Source: Cyclobacteriaceae bacterium
GTDB lineage: Bacteria > Bacteroidota > Bacteroidia > Cytophagales > Cyclobacteriaceae
Reading direction: 5' to 3'
DNA length: 64,000 nt
NCBI GenBank assembly: GCA_028284125.1
Contig: JANQSI010000013.1
Location: 186,001-250,000 of the forward strand
The notes under the pieces were generated by a model, which did not search any database, was not told where the DNA came from, and saw only the letters and a program-made list of their open reading frames with translations. The translations under genes and the position numbers were made by a program. Of this stretch, positions 41,392 to 51,769 are shown in pieces; the stretch's first letter is position 1, and the number at the start of each line of letters is the position of its first letter.

Positions 41392-44300
41392 ATGAAGAAA
41401 ACTTTACTTTTATCTTATGTTTTAACGTTCATGTTTGCGTTAAGTGCAATTGCACAGCAAACTGTAACTGGAAGAGTCACCGACGACACGGGCGAGGGGC
41501 TTCCAGGTGTGAACGTTGTGATTAAGGGCACCACTGATGGTGCAACGACAGACATTGACGGAAATTTCCGATTGTCTGTACCTGGGGCTGATGCCATTTT
41601 GGTCTTTTCATTTATCGGAATGGACGCGCAAGAGATTACAGTAGGATCAAGAACTGTGATCGATGTGCAAATGGCCTCAAGTGCTACTGAGTTAGCAGAA
41701 CTTGTAGTTGTTGGGTACGGTACCCAATCTAAAAGGTTCGTTACAGACAATGTAGCAAAGCTAAGTTCTGAAGACATTGAGGGTGTGCCGATTCCAAGTT
41801 TCCAGAATGCACTTTCTGGTAAAGCTGCTGGTGTTCGAGTAACACAGCAAAATGGAAAAGTTGAATCAGGTATCACTGTTGCAATTAGAGGACAGTCTAG
41901 TGTAACGGCTGCTAGCGGGCCTTTGTTCGTTTTAGATGGTATTCCATTGATTAACGAAAATGAGTCGCAAAACGGTGCAGCTGTAAACCCACTTCTTACA
42001 ATTCCAACAAGCGACATTGAAAGTATCGACATTTTGAAAGATGCATCTTCAGCAGCTATCTACGGTGCAAGGGGTGCAAATGGTGTTGTTATCATCACAA
42101 CTAAAAAAGGAAAAGAAGGAAAAGCAACATTCTCTCTTAACGTTTCTTCTGGTATTAGTAGAAAAACAAATGGTAGAGACTGGTTGAATTCTGAGCAATA
42201 TGCGGAGCTTTTCCTAGAAGCTGGAGACAATGCGAGCTGGACTGACAGAAGCTTCGTTGAAGGTCGTTTAGATCGATACTCAAACAACACTTGGGGAACA
42301 CCTAATCAAGTTGATACTGATTGGGAAGAAATCGCTCTTAATGACGGTCACGTTAGAGACGTTGATTTCTCAGTTTCTGGTGGAAACAATGGTTCTACCT
42401 ATTTCATCGGTGCTGCTTACAATGACACGGATGGAATCGTTAGAAGTAACGAGTTGGAGCGATTCAGTGGACGAGCTAACATTTCTCAAAAGATATCTGA
42501 CAAGCTCACTATTGGGATGAATTTCAACTATTCTAGAACTACGATAGATCGAGTTTCAAATGACAATGCTTTCGTAACTCCATTGCAAGCGATTGCACAG
42601 TCTCCACTTTCTCCAGCCTTCTTTGGTCCTGATGACCTGGCAAATGGAGAGACTGGGCCGTTCACAAGAACAGTTTATGCAAACTTCTTGCTACAAGATG
42701 AATTTGGTTTTTACGAAACCACAATGAACAGAACAATTGGTAAACTATATGCTCAATATGAGATTACGGATTGGCTTAAATTCAATACTGATTTTGCATA
42801 TGACATCTTTGGTCAAACAGAGTTGGATTGGGATGGAAGTCGAGTTCCTTTCCAGTCTACTCAAGGACAGAAGCGTACAGCTAACGTAAACACTACCAAC
42901 TACATCTGGTCAAATTATGCTACGGTCGACAAAGTTTTCGATGAGCATACAGTTAATGTAGTATTAGGTTATGAGTACCAACAAAGTGACAGAAGATTCA
43001 ACTCTGTAACAGGTCAGCAATTCCCTTCGGATGCCTTGACTTTGATTAACAGTGCGGCTACAATTTCAGCCGGATTAGAGCAGACATCTGGATACCGATT
43101 TGTAGGACTATTTGCAAGAGCTTCATATACATTCCAAGATAAGTACATATTCAAAGCGAGTGTAAGAAGAGACGGTTCATCGCGATTTGGACGTTCAACT
43201 CAATATGGTACGTTCCCAGCAGTTTCAGTAGGCTGGATTCTTTCTGAAGAGAGTTTCCTTAGTGGAGTAAGTGCTATTTCATTCTTGAAATTCAGAGCTA
43301 GCTACGGTGAGCTCGGAAATTCTGAAATAGGAAACTTTGCTGCTCTTGGACTGTTTAGAGGAGAATCTTACAACCAAAGACCAGGATTGGCACCATTTCA
43401 ACCGCCAAACCAGGTTCTTAGCTGGGAAACTTCCAAGCAAACAGATATAGGAATTGAGTTTGGATTGTTTGATGGACGAGTTTCTGGGGAAATTGATTAT
43501 TACGTCAAGAATTCAGAAGACCTGTTGTTCAATGTTCCATTGGTTCCTTCATCTGGACAGAACACCATTGCAAGTAATATTGGAGAAATGCAAAACAAAG
43601 GTTTTGAAGTATTGCTTAACGGAGATATCGTTAGAACCGGAGACTTAAATGTGAATCTCGGATTAAATGTTGCGAGAAATGAAAATGAAGCTGTAAGTAT
43701 CCCCGATGGATCTGATATTGTGACTGGACGTAACATTATTCGTCAAGGTGAAGTTCTTAACTCTCTTTATATGATTGAGTATGCAGGTGTTGACCCGGCA
43801 AACGGAGATGCGCTTTATTACTTGAACACTGAGAACGCAGATGGATCCATTGACAGAGGAACTACTAATGATCCTAATGCAGCGACAAGAATCATTGCTG
43901 GTTCTCCTGTTCCTGTATGGATCGGAGGTCTAACAGGTTCTGTTAGATACAAGAATTTCGATTTCTCATTTACATTCCAAGGAGAATGGGGAGCGAGCAT
44001 CTACAACGCTGGGGGTCGATTCCAATCAGCCAATGCTGACTGGTTTGATAACCAATCTGCAGATCAAATGAACAGATGGCAAAACCCCGGTGACATCACT
44101 GATGTACCACAAGCTAGACTAGGAGAAGGAAACGGATCAAGCCACTCTACAAGATGGTTAGAAGAAGCTGATTTCGTAAGACTTAGAAATGTAACGTTGG
44201 CTTACAATCTTCCAAACAGCTTGATAGACGGAACTGGACTTTCATCCGTAAGAGTTTATGCAACAGCAATCAATGCATTGACTTTCACAAACTATAGCGG

Positions 44301-44421
44301 ATATGATCCAGAAGCTCGTTCAGATGCTGCAACAAGAACTACTTTGCCTGGAGCTGGTATAGATTTCTATTCTGCTCCTGCAGCAAAAACGTTCACACTT
44401 GGTGTAAATCTTAAATTTTAA
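41392..44421 (+). CDS. SusC/RagA-family TonB-linked outer-membrane receptor
   Basis: The 1009-residue protein has a signal peptide (YVLTFMFALSAIAQ) and a carboxypeptidase-D-like domain (about 22-100, VTGRVTDDTGEGLPGVNVVIKG). A TonB-dependent plug follows (GTQSKRFVTDNVAKLS, FVLDGIPLINENES, IDILKDASSAAIYGARGANGV), and then a long beta-barrel. With the downstream SusD-like lipoprotein it should import an oligomeric nutrient; no glycosidase or regulator is linked, so the substrate is open. The stop overlaps the SusD-like start by one base. Confidence 0.94.
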   Translation: MKKTLLLSYVLTFMFALSAIAQQTVTGRVTDDTGEGLPGVNVVIKGTTDGATTDIDGNFRLSVPGADAILVFSFIGMDAQEITVGSRTVIDVQMASSATELAELVVVGYGTQSKRFVTDNVAKLSSEDIEGVPIPSFQNALSGKAAGVRVTQQNGKVESGITVAIRGQSSVTAASGPLFVLDGIPLINENESQNGAAVNPLLTIPTSDIESIDILKDASSAAIYGARGANGVVIITTKKGKEGKATFSLNVSSGISRKTNGRDWLNSEQYAELFLEAGDNASWTDRSFVEGRLDRYSNNTWGTPNQVDTDWEEIALNDGHVRDVDFSVSGGNNGSTYFIGAAYNDTDGIVRSNELERFSGRANISQKISDKLTIGMNFNYSRTTIDRVSNDNAFVTPLQAIAQSPLSPAFFGPDDLANGETGPFTRTVYANFLLQDEFGFYETTMNRTIGKLYAQYEITDWLKFNTDFAYDIFGQTELDWDGSRVPFQSTQGQKRTANVNTTNYIWSNYATVDKVFDEHTVNVVLGYEYQQSDRRFNSVTGQQFPSDALTLINSAATISAGLEQTSGYRFVGLFARASYTFQDKYIFKASVRRDGSSRFGRSTQYGTFPAVSVGWILSEESFLSGVSAISFLKFRASYGELGNSEIGNFAALGLFRGESYNQRPGLAPFQPPNQVLSWETSKQTDIGIEFGLFDGRVSGEIDYYVKNSEDLLFNVPLVPSSGQNTIASNIGEMQNKGFEVLLNGDIVRTGDLNVNLGLNVARNENEAVSIPDGSDIVTGRNIIRQGEVLNSLYMIEYAGVDPANGDALYYLNTENADGSIDRGTTNDPNAATRIIAGSPVPVWIGGLTGSVRYKNFDFSFTFQGEWGASIYNAGGRFQSANADWFDNQSADQMNRWQNPGDITDVPQARLGEGNGSSHSTRWLEEADFVRLRNVTLAYNLPNSLIDGTGLSSVRVYATAINALTFTNYSGYDPEARSDAATRTTLPGAGIDFYSAPAAKTFTLGVNLKF

Positions 44422-45794
44422 TGAGAGGAATAATGAAAAAGTATATTTATATATTATCAGTTTGCCTTCTAGCGGTTTGGAGCTGTGATGATAAGCTAGA
44501 TCTCGAACCAGAAGAATTTATTTCTTTTGATGCGGCTTTCGCAAATGAAGAAAGTGTTGAAGGTATATTATTAGGCGTATATGATGAAGCGGGACAAGGT
44601 CCTTCTTATGGTGGTCAATTACAGGTTATTTCCGATTTACTTGGAGCAACTAACCAGTTGACTTGGCAAGGAACTTTCATTCAACCACGAGAGTACTTCC
44701 AAAAGTCCATGCTAGTAGATAACACTTGGGCTGAAAACGCATGGAGAAATGGATATGAGACAATCAACCAAGCAAACTTGGTAATCGACAATGTCTCCAT
44801 TTTTCAGGATGCTACCAGAGCTCAAAGAGTTGAAGGAGAAGCTCGCTTCCTAAGAGCCTTAATTTACTTTGATTTGGTACGCCACTTTGGTGAAACATGG
44901 GTAGCCGGAGGTGCTAACAATACTGCTGAAAGAGGTGTTCCTCTTCATTTGGCAGGTATTGTAGATTATGGTGCTGACCTTAGTATCGCAAGAGCAACAG
45001 TTGCTGAAGTATATGCACAAGTTATTACTGACTTGCAAACTGCAATGACACTTCTTCCTGCGACAAATGGTGAGTTTGCAGACCAGTATTCAGCCGAAGC
45101 ATTGTTAGCAAGAGTTTACTTGCAGCAAGGAAACTTTGCTGGTGCGAGAGATGCTGCTAACAGCGTAATTACTAATAGTGGTCACACATTAGCTCCAACA
45201 TATGCTGATGCATTTAATAATGACTCTGATGGTGTGGAAGATGTATTCATGTTCCAAGTGACTAATCAAAGTTTGTTTGATCGTCAGCAATTGATCACAT
45301 TCTATGCTGATCAACCAACTGGTGGTCGACAAGGAGATATCGCTGTTGCTCCTGCTTATGCAACGCTATTTGACGATCCGGTTAATGATGTTCGTGCATC
45401 ATTCACTTACGTGAGTGTTGATAACGGATTGAACTTGACTAGAAAGTATTCAAATCAGTTTGCAAACATTCAATTGATCAGATTAGCAGAGATGCATTTA
45501 ATCAGAGCTGAGGCTAACTTGGAAGCAGGTACCACTACTGGTGCTACTCCAGTGGCTGATGTTAATGCTGTACGTACAAGATCTGGAGCTCCTGCTCTTG
45601 CTGCGGTTACAGTAGCTGATGTCTTGAATGAGCGTCAATTAGAGCTTGCGTTTGAAGGTTTTCTTATTCACGATCTTAAGAGAACTCAAACAGACGTAGG
45701 AACTACTGCTTGGAATTCTGGGACTTTAATCTCTCCAATTCCTCAAGACGAAATGGATACTAATCCATTGATGCAACAAAATGATGCTTACTAA
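44421..45794 (+). CDS. SusD/RagB-family nutrient-binding lipoprotein
   Basis: The 457-residue protein forms the lid of the SusC channel. It has a lipoprotein signal with the lipobox Cys in LLAVWSCDD; the true start may be the Met at 44433, four codons in, since MKKYIYILS fits a signal better. SusD features include NAWRNGYETINQANLVIDNV, RFLRALIYFDLVRHFG, YSAEALLARVYLQQGNF and the C-terminal NERQLELAFEGFLIHDLKRT. The bound ligand is not predictable. Confidence 0.94.
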   Translation: MRGIMKKYIYILSVCLLAVWSCDDKLDLEPEEFISFDAAFANEESVEGILLGVYDEAGQGPSYGGQLQVISDLLGATNQLTWQGTFIQPREYFQKSMLVDNTWAENAWRNGYETINQANLVIDNVSIFQDATRAQRVEGEARFLRALIYFDLVRHFGETWVAGGANNTAERGVPLHLAGIVDYGADLSIARATVAEVYAQVITDLQTAMTLLPATNGEFADQYSAEALLARVYLQQGNFAGARDAANSVITNSGHTLAPTYADAFNNDSDGVEDVFMFQVTNQSLFDRQQLITFYADQPTGGRQGDIAVAPAYATLFDDPVNDVRASFTYVSVDNGLNLTRKYSNQFANIQLIRLAEMHLIRAEANLEAGTTTGATPVADVNAVRTRSGAPALAAVTVADVLNERQLELAFEGFLIHDLKRTQTDVGTTAWNSGTLISPIPQDEMDTNPLMQQNDAY

Positions 45795-45813
45795 TAAGAA
45801 TCATAAATCATAG

Positions 45814-45845
45814 AAAAGGGGTTGCGATTGCAACCCCTTTTTTTG
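45814..45845 (+). terminator. Terminator of the susCD-like operon
   Basis: AAAAGGGGTTGC pairs with GCAACCCCTTTT around a short loop and continues into a T run, 20 bases after the SusD-like stop. Confidence 0.92.
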
Positions 45846-45887
45846 TTCTTGTCGTTGTGAGTTTTAGTAGGCCGTAACCAAGTCTTC

Positions 45888-46940
45888 TTATACTATTAGC
45901 ATCGCATCTCCATAGCTGAAGAACCGATACTTCTCTTTAATCGCAACTTGGTAAGCTTCATTGATCAATTCATAGCCTCCAAAGGCAGAAGCCATCATTA
46001 ATAGTGTAGATTCTGGTAAATGAAAGTTTGTGATCAATGCATCACAGATTTTAAAATCATAGGGTGGGAAAATGAATTTATCTGTCCAGCCTGAATTTTC
46101 TTTCAGTAGGCCTGTTGCTGAAACAGATGACTCTAATGTTTTCATCGCTGTAGTACCAACAGCACAGATTTTTGTTTTCTCATCAAGGGCTCTGTTCACT
46201 CGATCAGCAGTCGCTTTTTCTACCCAGTAATTTTCTGAGTCCATCTTGTGTTTAGTAAGATCCTCAACATCAACTGGTCTAAAAGTTCCGAGCCCAACAT
46301 GTAATGTGATGTTTGCGATATCTACTCCCACCAATTCTAATTTCTTCATCAATTGCGGAGTAAAGTGGAGTCCTGCGGTTGGTGCAGCTACAGCACCAAT
46401 TTTATCCGCATAAATGGTCTGAAATCGTTCTCTATCTTCAGGCTCAGCAGCACGCTTAATTTCTTTAGGAAGTGGAGTTTCTCCCAAAGCATCAATCATA
46501 TTGTAGAATTGATCGCGATCTCCATCAAATAGAAATCGGATCGTTCTTCCTCTGCTCGTCGTGTTGTCCACTACTTCCGCTACCAATTCACCATCTCCAA
46601 AATAGAGTTTGTTTCCAACTCGAATCTTTCGTGCAGGATCTACCAATACATCCCATAGTTTCATTTCCTGGTTCAATTCACGAAGCAAAAAAACTTCGAT
46701 TTTCGCACCTGTCTTCTCCTTATTCCCGTATAATCTAGCCGGAAACACCTTGGTGTCATTGATGACAAAAACGTCACCTTCACCAAAGTAATCCACGACA
46801 TCTTTGAAAACTTTGTGCTCTATTTCTCCGCTATCCTTATGGACAACCATGAGACGCGATTCGTCTCTATTTTCATTTGGATGTAAGGCGATGTGACTGG
46901 ATGGAAGATCAAACTTGAATTCCGATAATTTCATTCCCAT
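45888..46940 (-). CDS. queA: tRNA preQ1(34) S-adenosylmethionine ribosyltransferase-isomerase
   Basis: The 350-residue enzyme transfers the ribosyl part of SAM to preQ1 in tRNA, the penultimate step of queuosine synthesis. The QueA pattern is clear: [18 protein letters not shown] near the start, [43 protein letters not shown] and [17 protein letters not shown]. The start may be at 46934 (MKLSEF). No other queuosine gene is nearby. Confidence 0.95.
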   Translation of the reverse strand: MGMKLSEFKFDLPSSHIALHPNENRDESRLMVVHKDSGEIEHKVFKDVVDYFGEGDVFVINDTKVFPARLYGNKEKTGAKIEVFLLRELNQEMKLWDVLVDPARKIRVGNKLYFGDGELVAEVVDNTTSRGRTIRFLFDGDRDQFYNMIDALGETPLPKEIKRAAEPEDRERFQTIYADKIGAVAAPTAGLHFTPQLMKKLELVGVDIANITLHVGLGTFRPVDVEDLTKHKMDSENYWVEKATADRVNRALDEKTKICAVGTTAMKTLESSVSATGLLKENSGWTDKFIFPPYDFKICDALITNFHLPESTLLMMASAFGGYELINEAYQVAIKEKYRFFSYGDAMLIV

Positions 46941-47024
46941 AGAGAAAGCAGGTATTTATTGATAAGGAGCGCAAAATTAGCAAATATGTTTGATTAAATT
47001 TGATAATAATTAGCTCATTATACA

Positions 47025-48281
47025 GTGTTAATACTCAAGTTGATATTGGAAAGTTTTCGGTTTGCCTGGAACGCACTTCGAATGAACCTCTTGCGAACCA
47101 CTTTATCGCTTCTTGGCGTGACAATCGGGATCTTTGCGATTATCGCTGTTTTCACTTTGGTGGACTCTCTTGAAAAAAATATCAAAGAAAGCTTGAGTTT
47201 TCTTGACGCTAGCAATCTTGATATACGAAGATTCCCATACGAGTTTGGCCCAAACATCCCCTGGTGGGAATACTTGAAGCGGCCGTACACCAATTACGAA
47301 GAATATGAATTCTTAAAAGAAAATCTAAAGAACGATTTAGGCATTACCATATTCGCTGTAACTGGCGGTCAAACTGTAAAGAAGGAAAGCAACAGTTACA
47401 ATGATGCGGTATTGCTTGGTGTCTCATACACACATCAAGATGTCTATGACATGGCATCCGATATTAAATTCGGAAGATATTTTACTCAGCAGGAAGCCTT
47501 AAATGGAAAAAATGTAGCACTTGTGGGTTATAAAATTGCTGAGAAGCTTTCCCCAAGAGGCTCTTTATTAGGCAAGACAATCAAAATCAAAGGTCTAAAA
47601 TTTACAGTAATTGGAGTTTTGGAAGAGGAAGGTGAAACCATATTCGGGGATTCAGGGAATGATGAACAAATCTTTCTCCCCTACCATGCATTTAAGAAAA
47701 TGTTTTATTCAGGTCGCACAAGGGGAATAGAAACATTAGTTAGTGTAAAAGGAAAACCAGACGATATTGGGCTTGTTGAACTTGAAGCAGAAATCACAGG
47801 ACTTCTCAGAACCGTGCGAGGCTTAAGACCAAAACAAAAAAATAACTTCTCGGTCAATCGTCAAGATGCAATCATGAATATCATAGGCTCCACATTTGAC
47901 GTGATCGGAGTTGCCGGTTGGGCTATCGGTGGATTTTCCATTTTGGTTGGTGGATTTGGGATTGCAAACATCATGTTCGTTTCTGTTCGAGAAAGAACCA
48001 ATATCATTGGAATCCAAAAATCACTAGGAGCTAAAAACTATTTTATACTATTTCAATTCCTTTTTGAAGCAATTTTCTTGAGTATGATTGGAGGTGGTGT
48101 TGGAATCGGAATGGTCTATTTACTGTCCCTGGTGAGTCTCGGCAACCTCGATCTGGTGTTGACCTTTGGCAACACCGTACTAGGCTTTGGAGTTGCGGGA
48201 ATCATTGGAGTAGTCTCAGGAATTGTTCCAGCACTTATGGCCGCTCGGCTCGATCCAGTAATCGCGATTAGAACTCAGTAG
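47025..48281 (+). CDS. MacB/FtsX-type ABC transporter permease
   Basis: The 418-residue protein starts with GTG. It has one N-terminal helix (NLLRTTLSLLGVTIGIFAII), a large periplasmic MacB-PCD domain and three C-terminal helices with the FtsX pattern (FGIANIMFVSVRERTNIIGIQKSLGAK). These permeases form mechanotransmission exporters or lipoprotein-handling systems. No ATPase gene is adjacent, so its partner lies elsewhere. Substrate unknown. The 80 bases that follow show no terminator. Confidence 0.9.
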   Translation: MLILKLILESFRFAWNALRMNLLRTTLSLLGVTIGIFAIIAVFTLVDSLEKNIKESLSFLDASNLDIRRFPYEFGPNIPWWEYLKRPYTNYEEYEFLKENLKNDLGITIFAVTGGQTVKKESNSYNDAVLLGVSYTHQDVYDMASDIKFGRYFTQQEALNGKNVALVGYKIAEKLSPRGSLLGKTIKIKGLKFTVIGVLEEEGETIFGDSGNDEQIFLPYHAFKKMFYSGRTRGIETLVSVKGKPDDIGLVELEAEITGLLRTVRGLRPKQKNNFSVNRQDAIMNIIGSTFDVIGVAGWAIGGFSILVGGFGIANIMFVSVRERTNIIGIQKSLGAKNYFILFQFLFEAIFLSMIGGGVGIGMVYLLSLVSLGNLDLVLTFGNTVLGFGVAGIIGVVSGIVPALMAARLDPVIAIRTQ

Positions 48282-48361
48282 AAGATTTACGATTTTAGAT
48301 TTTGGGATTGGTGATTTCTACTCCCACTCAATCGAGTTAATCTTTAAGTCAATGAATCGAA

Positions 48362-49363
48362 TCAATCGTTTCCACTAAGTTTATCCTTAATCGCTTTCTC
48401 AAGTTCTTCCATCAATTCCGGATTGTCTTCAATCAGCTGTTTCACTGCATCACGGCCCTGCCCTAATTTATTTCCATTGTAAGAGAACCATGAGCCGGAT
48501 TTTTGAACGACATCTAATTCAACACCTATATCTACAATTTCCCCACTCTTACTAATACCTCGCCCGTACATGATATCGAACTCAACAACTTTGAATGGTG
48601 GAGCTACTTTGTTCTTGACCACTTTCACCCGGGTTCTGTTTCCCATCACATTATCAGCAGATTCTTTTATTTGACCTATTCTTCGAATGTCTAATCGGAT
48701 AGAAGCATAAAATTTCAAGGCATTCCCACCAGTCGTTGTTTCAGGATTCCCAAACATCACCCCTATTTTCTCTCTCAGCTGATTGATGAAAATGCAAGAG
48801 CACCCGGTTTTACTAATTGTACCTGTTAATTTCCTCAGAGCTTGTGACATCAAACGAGCTTGCAATCCCATTTTGCTATCACCCATCTCACCTTCTAATT
48901 CACCGCGTGGAACCAAGGCTGCAACTGAATCAACGACGATAATGTCAATCGCACCTGATCGTATTAAGTGTTCGGTTATTTCCAGTGCTTGCTCGCCATT
49001 GTCCGGTTGAGAGATCAAAAGATTTTCTGTATCAATCCCCAATTTCTCTGCATAGGATTTATCAAATGCATGCTCGGCATCTATAAATGCAGCCAATCCT
49101 CCTTGTTTCTGGGCCTCAGCAATGCAATGCATAGATAGAGTTGTTTTTCCCGAAGATTCCGGACCATAAACTTCAATGACTCTTCCACGTGGAATTCCCC
49201 CAACTCCCAATGCCATGTCCAGACTCAAAGAACCAGTTGATATCACCGGGACATCCGCCACGGTCGTATCATTCAATTTCATAATGGTTCCTTTTCCGTA
49301 GGTTTTCTCCAGCTTATCAATCGTGATCTGGAGGGCTTTCATTTTTTCATCTGAGTCTGACAT
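48362..49363 (-). CDS. recA: Recombinase RecA
   Basis: The 333-residue protein has Walker A GPESSGKT (residues 67-74), [12 protein letters not shown], the loop 1 region [15 protein letters not shown], the [41 protein letters not shown] core split by family-typical residues, and an acidic C-terminus. It catalyses strand exchange and triggers the SOS response where present. A TATTTTTG on the minus strand (49393-49400) fits a -7 element, with no clear -33 box. Confidence 0.97.
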   Translation of the reverse strand: MSDSDEKMKALQITIDKLEKTYGKGTIMKLNDTTVADVPVISTGSLSLDMALGVGGIPRGRVIEVYGPESSGKTTLSMHCIAEAQKQGGLAAFIDAEHAFDKSYAEKLGIDTENLLISQPDNGEQALEITEHLIRSGAIDIIVVDSVAALVPRGELEGEMGDSKMGLQARLMSQALRKLTGTISKTGCSCIFINQLREKIGVMFGNPETTTGGNALKFYASIRLDIRRIGQIKESADNVMGNRTRVKVVKNKVAPPFKVVEFDIMYGRGISKSGEIVDIGVELDVVQKSGSWFSYNGNKLGQGRDAVKQLIEDNPELMEELEKAIKDKLSGND

Positions 49364-49442
49364 ACTATTGGTATCAAGATTTTAAAACTTGACAAAAATA
49401 GTAGTTGTATTCAGATTTAGCTAAAAATATTAGTAAAAATTT

Positions 49443-49841
49443 TTAGGCTCCGTTTACCTGATTTTCTTTCTTGGTATGCAATGCATAAATCATGTAGGCG
49501 CCTAGTGCTGTCCCGATTGGGAATTCGAACAAAAGAAGAACAGCAGGAATTATTGCGAATTTTTTACCCCACTCTTTTTCCCCAGCCAAGCCAGTTCCGG
49601 CAGTAATAAATAGTGCAGCTAGGATTCCATAAAATATCGGGAAGAAATATAAGATCCGGTGTGGATGGCGGATATGAACAAAAAAGATCTCTATACGATC
49701 AAAATCCAACCAAAAGTCCGACTCCTCAAACGCTTACAGGAAGAAAAATGAGAAAATGCAGAAAGGGACCAGGATCAAACCCAGAGCCAACATGATTTTC
49801 CCAATGATTTTCAGATTTTGATCGTGATCTTTTAAATCCAT
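49443..49841 (-). pseudogene. Small membrane-protein gene interrupted by one in-frame stop
   Basis: An ATG at 49841 opens 35 codons (MDLKDHDQNLKIIGKIM and a hydrophobic helix ending FSFFFL), stopped by TAA at 49734-49736. The same frame continues without further stops to 49443 and encodes two more helices, ending with PIGTALGAYMIYALHTKK. Together they make a 132-codon frame. From memory, it matches a Bacteroidetes family of roughly 130-residue membrane proteins ending FPIGTALGIYxLW. A single nonsense mutation is the simplest reading. Two short proteins (the second from a TTG at 49709) or stop read-through are alternatives. Confidence 0.6.
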
Positions 49842-49911
49842 GACTTAAAGGTAATGTAAGTTACTATGCAATACAAGGTAACTTACGATAAACAATAAAT
49901 AAAGTTGTGGC

Positions 49912-50934
49912 ATGCTTAGGAAAAGCCTTTACCTCTTATTAGTCATATTCATTGGACTCACAATTATCTATTGGGACCTTTTAGCCTATGGAATTGGGCA
50001 AGCGAAAGGACAAATCAGAGTCATTCAGCAGGCTCGTGATATTGAAGAAGTTCTAGTCGATCCGGATTTTCCGGATTCGTTAAAACAAAAAATCCATATC
50101 ATTCAAGAGGTAAGAAAATTTGCCATCGACTCGATAGGACTAATAGATTCTGAAAATTACACGACGATTTTTGATCAAAAAGGAAAAACAATCTTATGGA
50201 ATCTTTCTGCTTGCGAACCGTATAGTTTTACTCCCAAAACCTGGTTATTCCCCTTGCTTGGTTCTTTTCCATACAAAGGATTTTTTGATTTGGAAAAAGC
50301 TAAAAAAGAGAGAGATGCACTGAAACTTGAAAATTATGATACGCGCATTCGTACGGTTGGAGGTTGGTCAACACTGGGTTGGTTTTCAGATCCGATTCTC
50401 TCCAACATGCTAACCCGTTCGGAAGGAAAACTGGCAGATCTCATTTTCCATGAGCTTACTCATTCTACCCTTTTTGTGAAAGACGATATTGTATTCAATG
50501 AGAACCTTGCTTCTTTTATTGGGAAGCGAGCAGCAGTCCAATTTTTAAAATCAAAATATGGAAAAGGTTCATTCGAGCTAGAGGAATATTTAATTGAAGA
50601 AGAAGACACCAAAAACTTCATAAATCAAATGCTTATTTCTGCTCAATTGCTTGATAGTCTCTATCAGACCTTTACCGAATCAGTTATAGAAACTGAGAGA
50701 GAAAAGCAAAAAAGTGCCTTAATTAAAAGTATTGTTAATGCGGTTGATACGATTCATTTCCACAACAACCGCTACTACCAGATTTTTGAGACCGCCTCGC
50801 CCAATAACGCTTATTTCATGTCATTTTTGAGATATCATTCCGCCGAAGATTCGTTGGCCACACTACTCGAATCCAAGTACGATGGAGATCTCAACTTGTT
50901 TGTGAAAGGCATGGTCGAGTATCACAACGATTAA
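49912..50934 (+). CDS. Predicted aminopeptidase-type zinc protein (PF10023-like)
   Basis: The 340-residue protein has one N-terminal membrane helix (LYLLLVIFIGLTIIYW) and a zinc-peptidase core with HELTH (His180, Glu181, His184). The third ligand is a Glu in FNENLASFIG (Glu197), a gluzincin pattern. TVGGWSTLGWFSDPILS before the motif is typical of the predicted aminopeptidase family PF10023. It probably acts at the inner membrane, facing the periplasm. Substrate unknown. It stands alone, 138 bases before the response regulator gene. Confidence 0.85.
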   Translation: MLRKSLYLLLVIFIGLTIIYWDLLAYGIGQAKGQIRVIQQARDIEEVLVDPDFPDSLKQKIHIIQEVRKFAIDSIGLIDSENYTTIFDQKGKTILWNLSACEPYSFTPKTWLFPLLGSFPYKGFFDLEKAKKERDALKLENYDTRIRTVGGWSTLGWFSDPILSNMLTRSEGKLADLIFHELTHSTLFVKDDIVFNENLASFIGKRAAVQFLKSKYGKGSFELEEYLIEEEDTKNFINQMLISAQLLDSLYQTFTESVIETEREKQKSALIKSIVNAVDTIHFHNNRYYQIFETASPNNAYFMSFLRYHSAEDSLATLLESKYDGDLNLFVKGMVEYHND

Positions 50935-51071
50935 CCTCCACTTTAACAAATTGTTACGTTTTTAACATAGCGTTGATTTCTCCCTAATTTTAAATAATCT
51001 TGAATTTAATCCAGTTAGGCAAACACTGGTGAGTAAATTTGTATTAATGCTGGCCAAATCTCCGCCAAAAA

Positions 51072-51758
51072 ATGGCTAAAACCGACCAAAAAATACTACT
51101 AATTGACGATGAGGAAGACATCCTCGAGCTGCTCAAATACAACTTATCTAAAGAAGGTTACGACGTAAAAACTGCCAGTGATGGAATGAAAGGAGTTGAA
51201 TTGGCCAAGTCGTTCGTCCCAGATCTTATTTTGCTTGATATCATGATGCCTAAGCAAGATGGAGTAGAGACTTGCCGCCAAATTCGAGAAGTACCTGACC
51301 TGGCTAATTGCTACGTGATCTTTCTGACCGCCAGATCCGAGGAATATTCAGAGGTTGCTGCTTTTGATATGGGTGCTGACGATTACATCACTAAACCTAT
51401 CAAGCCAAGAGCGCTGATGAGTAGAATAAATGCGCTTTTCAGAAGAGAGAAAAAACAAAAAAAGGAATCCAATCAAATCACATTTGGTGACTTAATTGTA
51501 GACCGAACGAGCTACACTGTTACAATTGATGACAATAAGATCAATCTTCCAAAAAAGGAGTTTGAATTACTCTATTTCCTCGCTGAAAATCCTGGGAAAG
51601 TATTCAACCGAGATGAGCTGCTAAGAAACATCTGGGGCACAGACGTATATGTCTTAGCCAGAACGGTCGATGTTCACATTAGAAAAGTAAGAGAAAAAAT
51701 CGGAGACGGTTATATATCTACTGTTAAAGGGGTTGGATATAAATTTGAGACAAATTAA
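51072..51758 (+). CDS. PhoB/OmpR-type response regulator
   Basis: The 228-residue protein has a receiver domain with Asp12-Asp13 and phosphoacceptor Asp56 (LILLDIMMP), switch residues in IFLTARSEE, and a conserved Lys in YITKPIKP. The C-terminal winged helix follows (ELLYFLAENPGKVFNRDELLRNIWG, ARTVDVHIRKVREKIG). It should bind direct repeats upstream of its targets. The kinase gene starts 11 bases later. Phosphate is a possible signal by similarity to PhoB, not by any visible pho gene. Confidence 0.93.
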   Translation: MAKTDQKILLIDDEEDILELLKYNLSKEGYDVKTASDGMKGVELAKSFVPDLILLDIMMPKQDGVETCRQIREVPDLANCYVIFLTARSEEYSEVAAFDMGADDYITKPIKPRALMSRINALFRREKKQKKESNQITFGDLIVDRTSYTVTIDDNKINLPKKEFELLYFLAENPGKVFNRDELLRNIWGTDVYVLARTVDVHIRKVREKIGDGYISTVKGVGYKFETN

Positions 51759-51769
51759 GTGTCTCTCAC

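Noticed and set aside
48362-49363. SOS box upstream of recA
   Set aside because: No convincing LexA-type dyad was visible in the 79 bases upstream, and the operator in Bacteroidetes is not well enough defined to call by eye.
49613-49795. 60-codon plus-strand ORF opposite the interrupted membrane protein gene
   Set aside because: It lies antisense to the conserved family ending and has no recognisable features; the minus-strand reading across the TAA is better supported.
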